Position numbers and translations under genes: made by a program
In this document: piece by piece, positions 6,141 to 6,819 of the stretch
Numbering within the stretch: the first letter of the stretch is position 1
How the letters are laid out: each line of letters starts with the position of its first letter
The notes under the pieces: generated by a model
What the model saw: only the letters and a program-made list of their open reading frames with translations
The model's database searches: none
What the model was told of the DNA's origin: nothing
Source of the DNA: Deltaproteobacteria bacterium
GTDB taxonomy: Bacteria > Desulfobacterota > Dissulfuribacteria > Dissulfuribacterales > QOAL01
Reading direction: 5' to 3'
DNA length: 6,819 nt
Assembly: GCA_015486425.1 (NCBI GenBank)
Contig: WFRQ01000328.1
Span: 1 to 6,819 of the forward strand

Positions 6141-6210
6141 GCGGGAAGCATATAAACACCATTACAGCAGTTAACATGGCAGACAGGACATAAATCAGGG
6201 CATGCTGTGT
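6141..6210. other. remainder of the DUF503-rbfA gap, no recognised feature
   Basis: The gap between rbfA and the DUF503 gene spans 5844-6210. Besides the palindromic element and the small hairpin cluster, the parts at 5933-6031 and 6141-6210 show no gene, no clear promoter and no intrinsic terminator that I can defend. Confidence 0.5.
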
Positions 6211-6513
6211 TCATAATGTACCTGTGCCCATGTGTATAAGTTCCATGTCGCATTCCGAGACCTCGGCAGGAGAGGTGCGCTCAACAAAATCCATCACCTT
6301 GTCCAGCACAGAGTTGATAAAGGACTCGCTGTTTCCCACAGCGGCAATCCCCAGCTCAGCCTCCTGCCAGACGTCATTCAGCGCCACCTCTGCCACTGAT
6401 ACGTTGAACCTGTTTCTTACCTGGGCCATCAGGCTCTTTATCACCTTGCGTTTCCCCTTCAGTGAGCGGTTTTCCGCAAGTCTCAGCCTGAATCTGACAG
6501 TTCCAACTATCAT
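6211..6513 (-). CDS. ylxP: DUF503 / YlxP-family protein
   Basis: This is a 100-residue member of the DUF503 family, whose genes commonly sit between infB and rbfA; in Bacillus subtilis the equivalent is called ylxP. The family hallmarks are visible: an N-terminal strand MIVGTVRFRLRL, SLKGKRKVIKSL at 17-28, then RNRFNVSVAEVALNDVWQEAELGIA at about 33-57 (FNVSVAEV near 36-43). The function is not settled; the small ferredoxin-like fold and conserved position suggest a role connected to translation or ribosome maturation, and this is guilt by association. The start is ATG at 6513, 3 bp after the infB stop, with no strong ribosome binding site, so coupling to infB translation is likely. Downstream is the palindromic gap, then rbfA. 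Confidence 0.88.
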   Translation of the reverse strand: MIVGTVRFRLRLAENRSLKGKRKVIKSLMAQVRNRFNVSVAEVALNDVWQEAELGIAAVGNSESFINSVLDKVMDFVERTSPAEVSECDMELIHMGTGTL

Positions 6514-6516
6514 CGG

Positions 6517-6819
6517 TTATGCCTGGCCCTGTTCTTCGGCCTTTTCAGCCTCTGCCTTCTGGTCTGCAATGGATACTCCAAGGTCTGGAGTCATCTCTTC
6601 CATCTCATAGGCCTCAATCACATCGCCTACCTTGATATCATTGAATTTTTCAAAGCCAATGCCGCATTCGTAGCCTGCCTGCACCTCTTTCACATCATCC
6701 TTGAATCGTTTGAGAGAGCCGATTCTTCCCTTATGGACAACCACATTGTCCCTGAGGAGACGTGCCTCAGCGTTTCTCCTGATAACTCCTTCAACAACCT
6801 TGCAGCCGGCTATAGTGCC
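6517..6819 (-). CDS. infB: translation initiation factor IF-2, C-terminal end (partial)
   Basis: The visible 100 residues are the end of IF-2, the GTPase that brings fMet-tRNA to the 30S subunit and promotes subunit joining. They cover the last beta-barrel domain, which contacts the formyl-methionyl end. Diagnostic stretches are GTIAGCKVVEGVIRRNAEAR, then LLRDNVVVHKG, LKRFKDDVKEV and AGYECGIGFEKFNDIKVGD. After the usual end of the domain (IEAYEMEE) there is an extra tail of about 25 residues rich in A, E and Q. The GTPase domain and N-terminus lie beyond the right edge. The stop is TAA at 6519-6517, immediately before the DUF503 start, and this gene heads the transcript within the window. Confidence 0.97.
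   Translation of the reverse strand, partial: GTIAGCKVVEGVIRRNAEARLLRDNVVVHKGRIGSLKRFKDDVKEVQAGYECGIGFEKFNDIKVGDVIEAYEMEEMTPDLGVSIADQKAEAEKAEEQGQA

Noticed and set aside
5939..6253. 104-codon minus-strand frame in the DUF503-rbfA gap, with a cysteine-rich PVCHVNCC stretch
   Set aside because: It overlaps the end of the DUF503 gene and reads straight through the 109 bp palindromic repeat, so the frame is probably an accident of the repeat. No ribosome binding site or family match is seen.

Overview
The window is a block of translation and RNA-metabolism genes, all on the minus strand and so transcribed from high to low coordinates. The order of transcription is infB (C-terminal end only), a DUF503/YlxP-family gene, rbfA, an nrnA-like DHH phosphoesterase gene, truB, rpsO, pnp, and the N-terminal part of an M16 zinc peptidase that runs off the left edge. 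This is the widespread bacterial infB-rbfA-truB-rpsO-pnp cluster. A DHH gene between rbfA and truB, followed by an M16 peptidase after pnp, together with roughly 50% GC, suggests Desulfobacterota (Deltaproteobacteria). That is an inference from layout and protein style, not a proven identification.

Layout from right to left. 6819-6211 holds infB and the DUF503 gene, 3 bp apart. 6210-5844 is a 367 bp gap with a 109 bp palindromic element (17-bp perfect terminal inverted repeats) and smaller hairpins just upstream of rbfA. 5843-3520 holds rbfA, nrnA and truB, each overlapping the next by 8 bp, which points to translational coupling. 3519-3304 is an rpsO leader with three successive hairpins and an A/T-rich stretch before a strong Shine-Dalgarno sequence. 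3303-3034 is rpsO. 3033-2819 is an rpsO-pnp spacer with two hairpins just upstream of the pnp ribosome binding site. 2818-737 is pnp. 736-384 is a second repeat-rich gap with a ~184 bp imperfect palindrome, an adjacent 47 bp hairpin, and a possible 23-codon leader ORF that overlaps the start of the M16 gene.

The genes form a coherent set. IF-2 starts translation and RbfA matures the 30S subunit. TruB makes pseudouridine 55 in tRNA. S15 nucleates assembly of the 16S central domain. PNPase degrades mRNA to short fragments, and NrnA-type enzymes finish nanoRNA or pAp. The coding regions look intact and ordinary. I do not see a new defence, mobile or metabolic system here. What deserves a second look is in the three non-coding gaps: two palindromic elements placed inside an otherwise compact operon, structured leaders for rpsO and pnp, and the short leader ORF. 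No tRNA, rRNA, CRISPR array, transposase or convincing intrinsic terminator was found.
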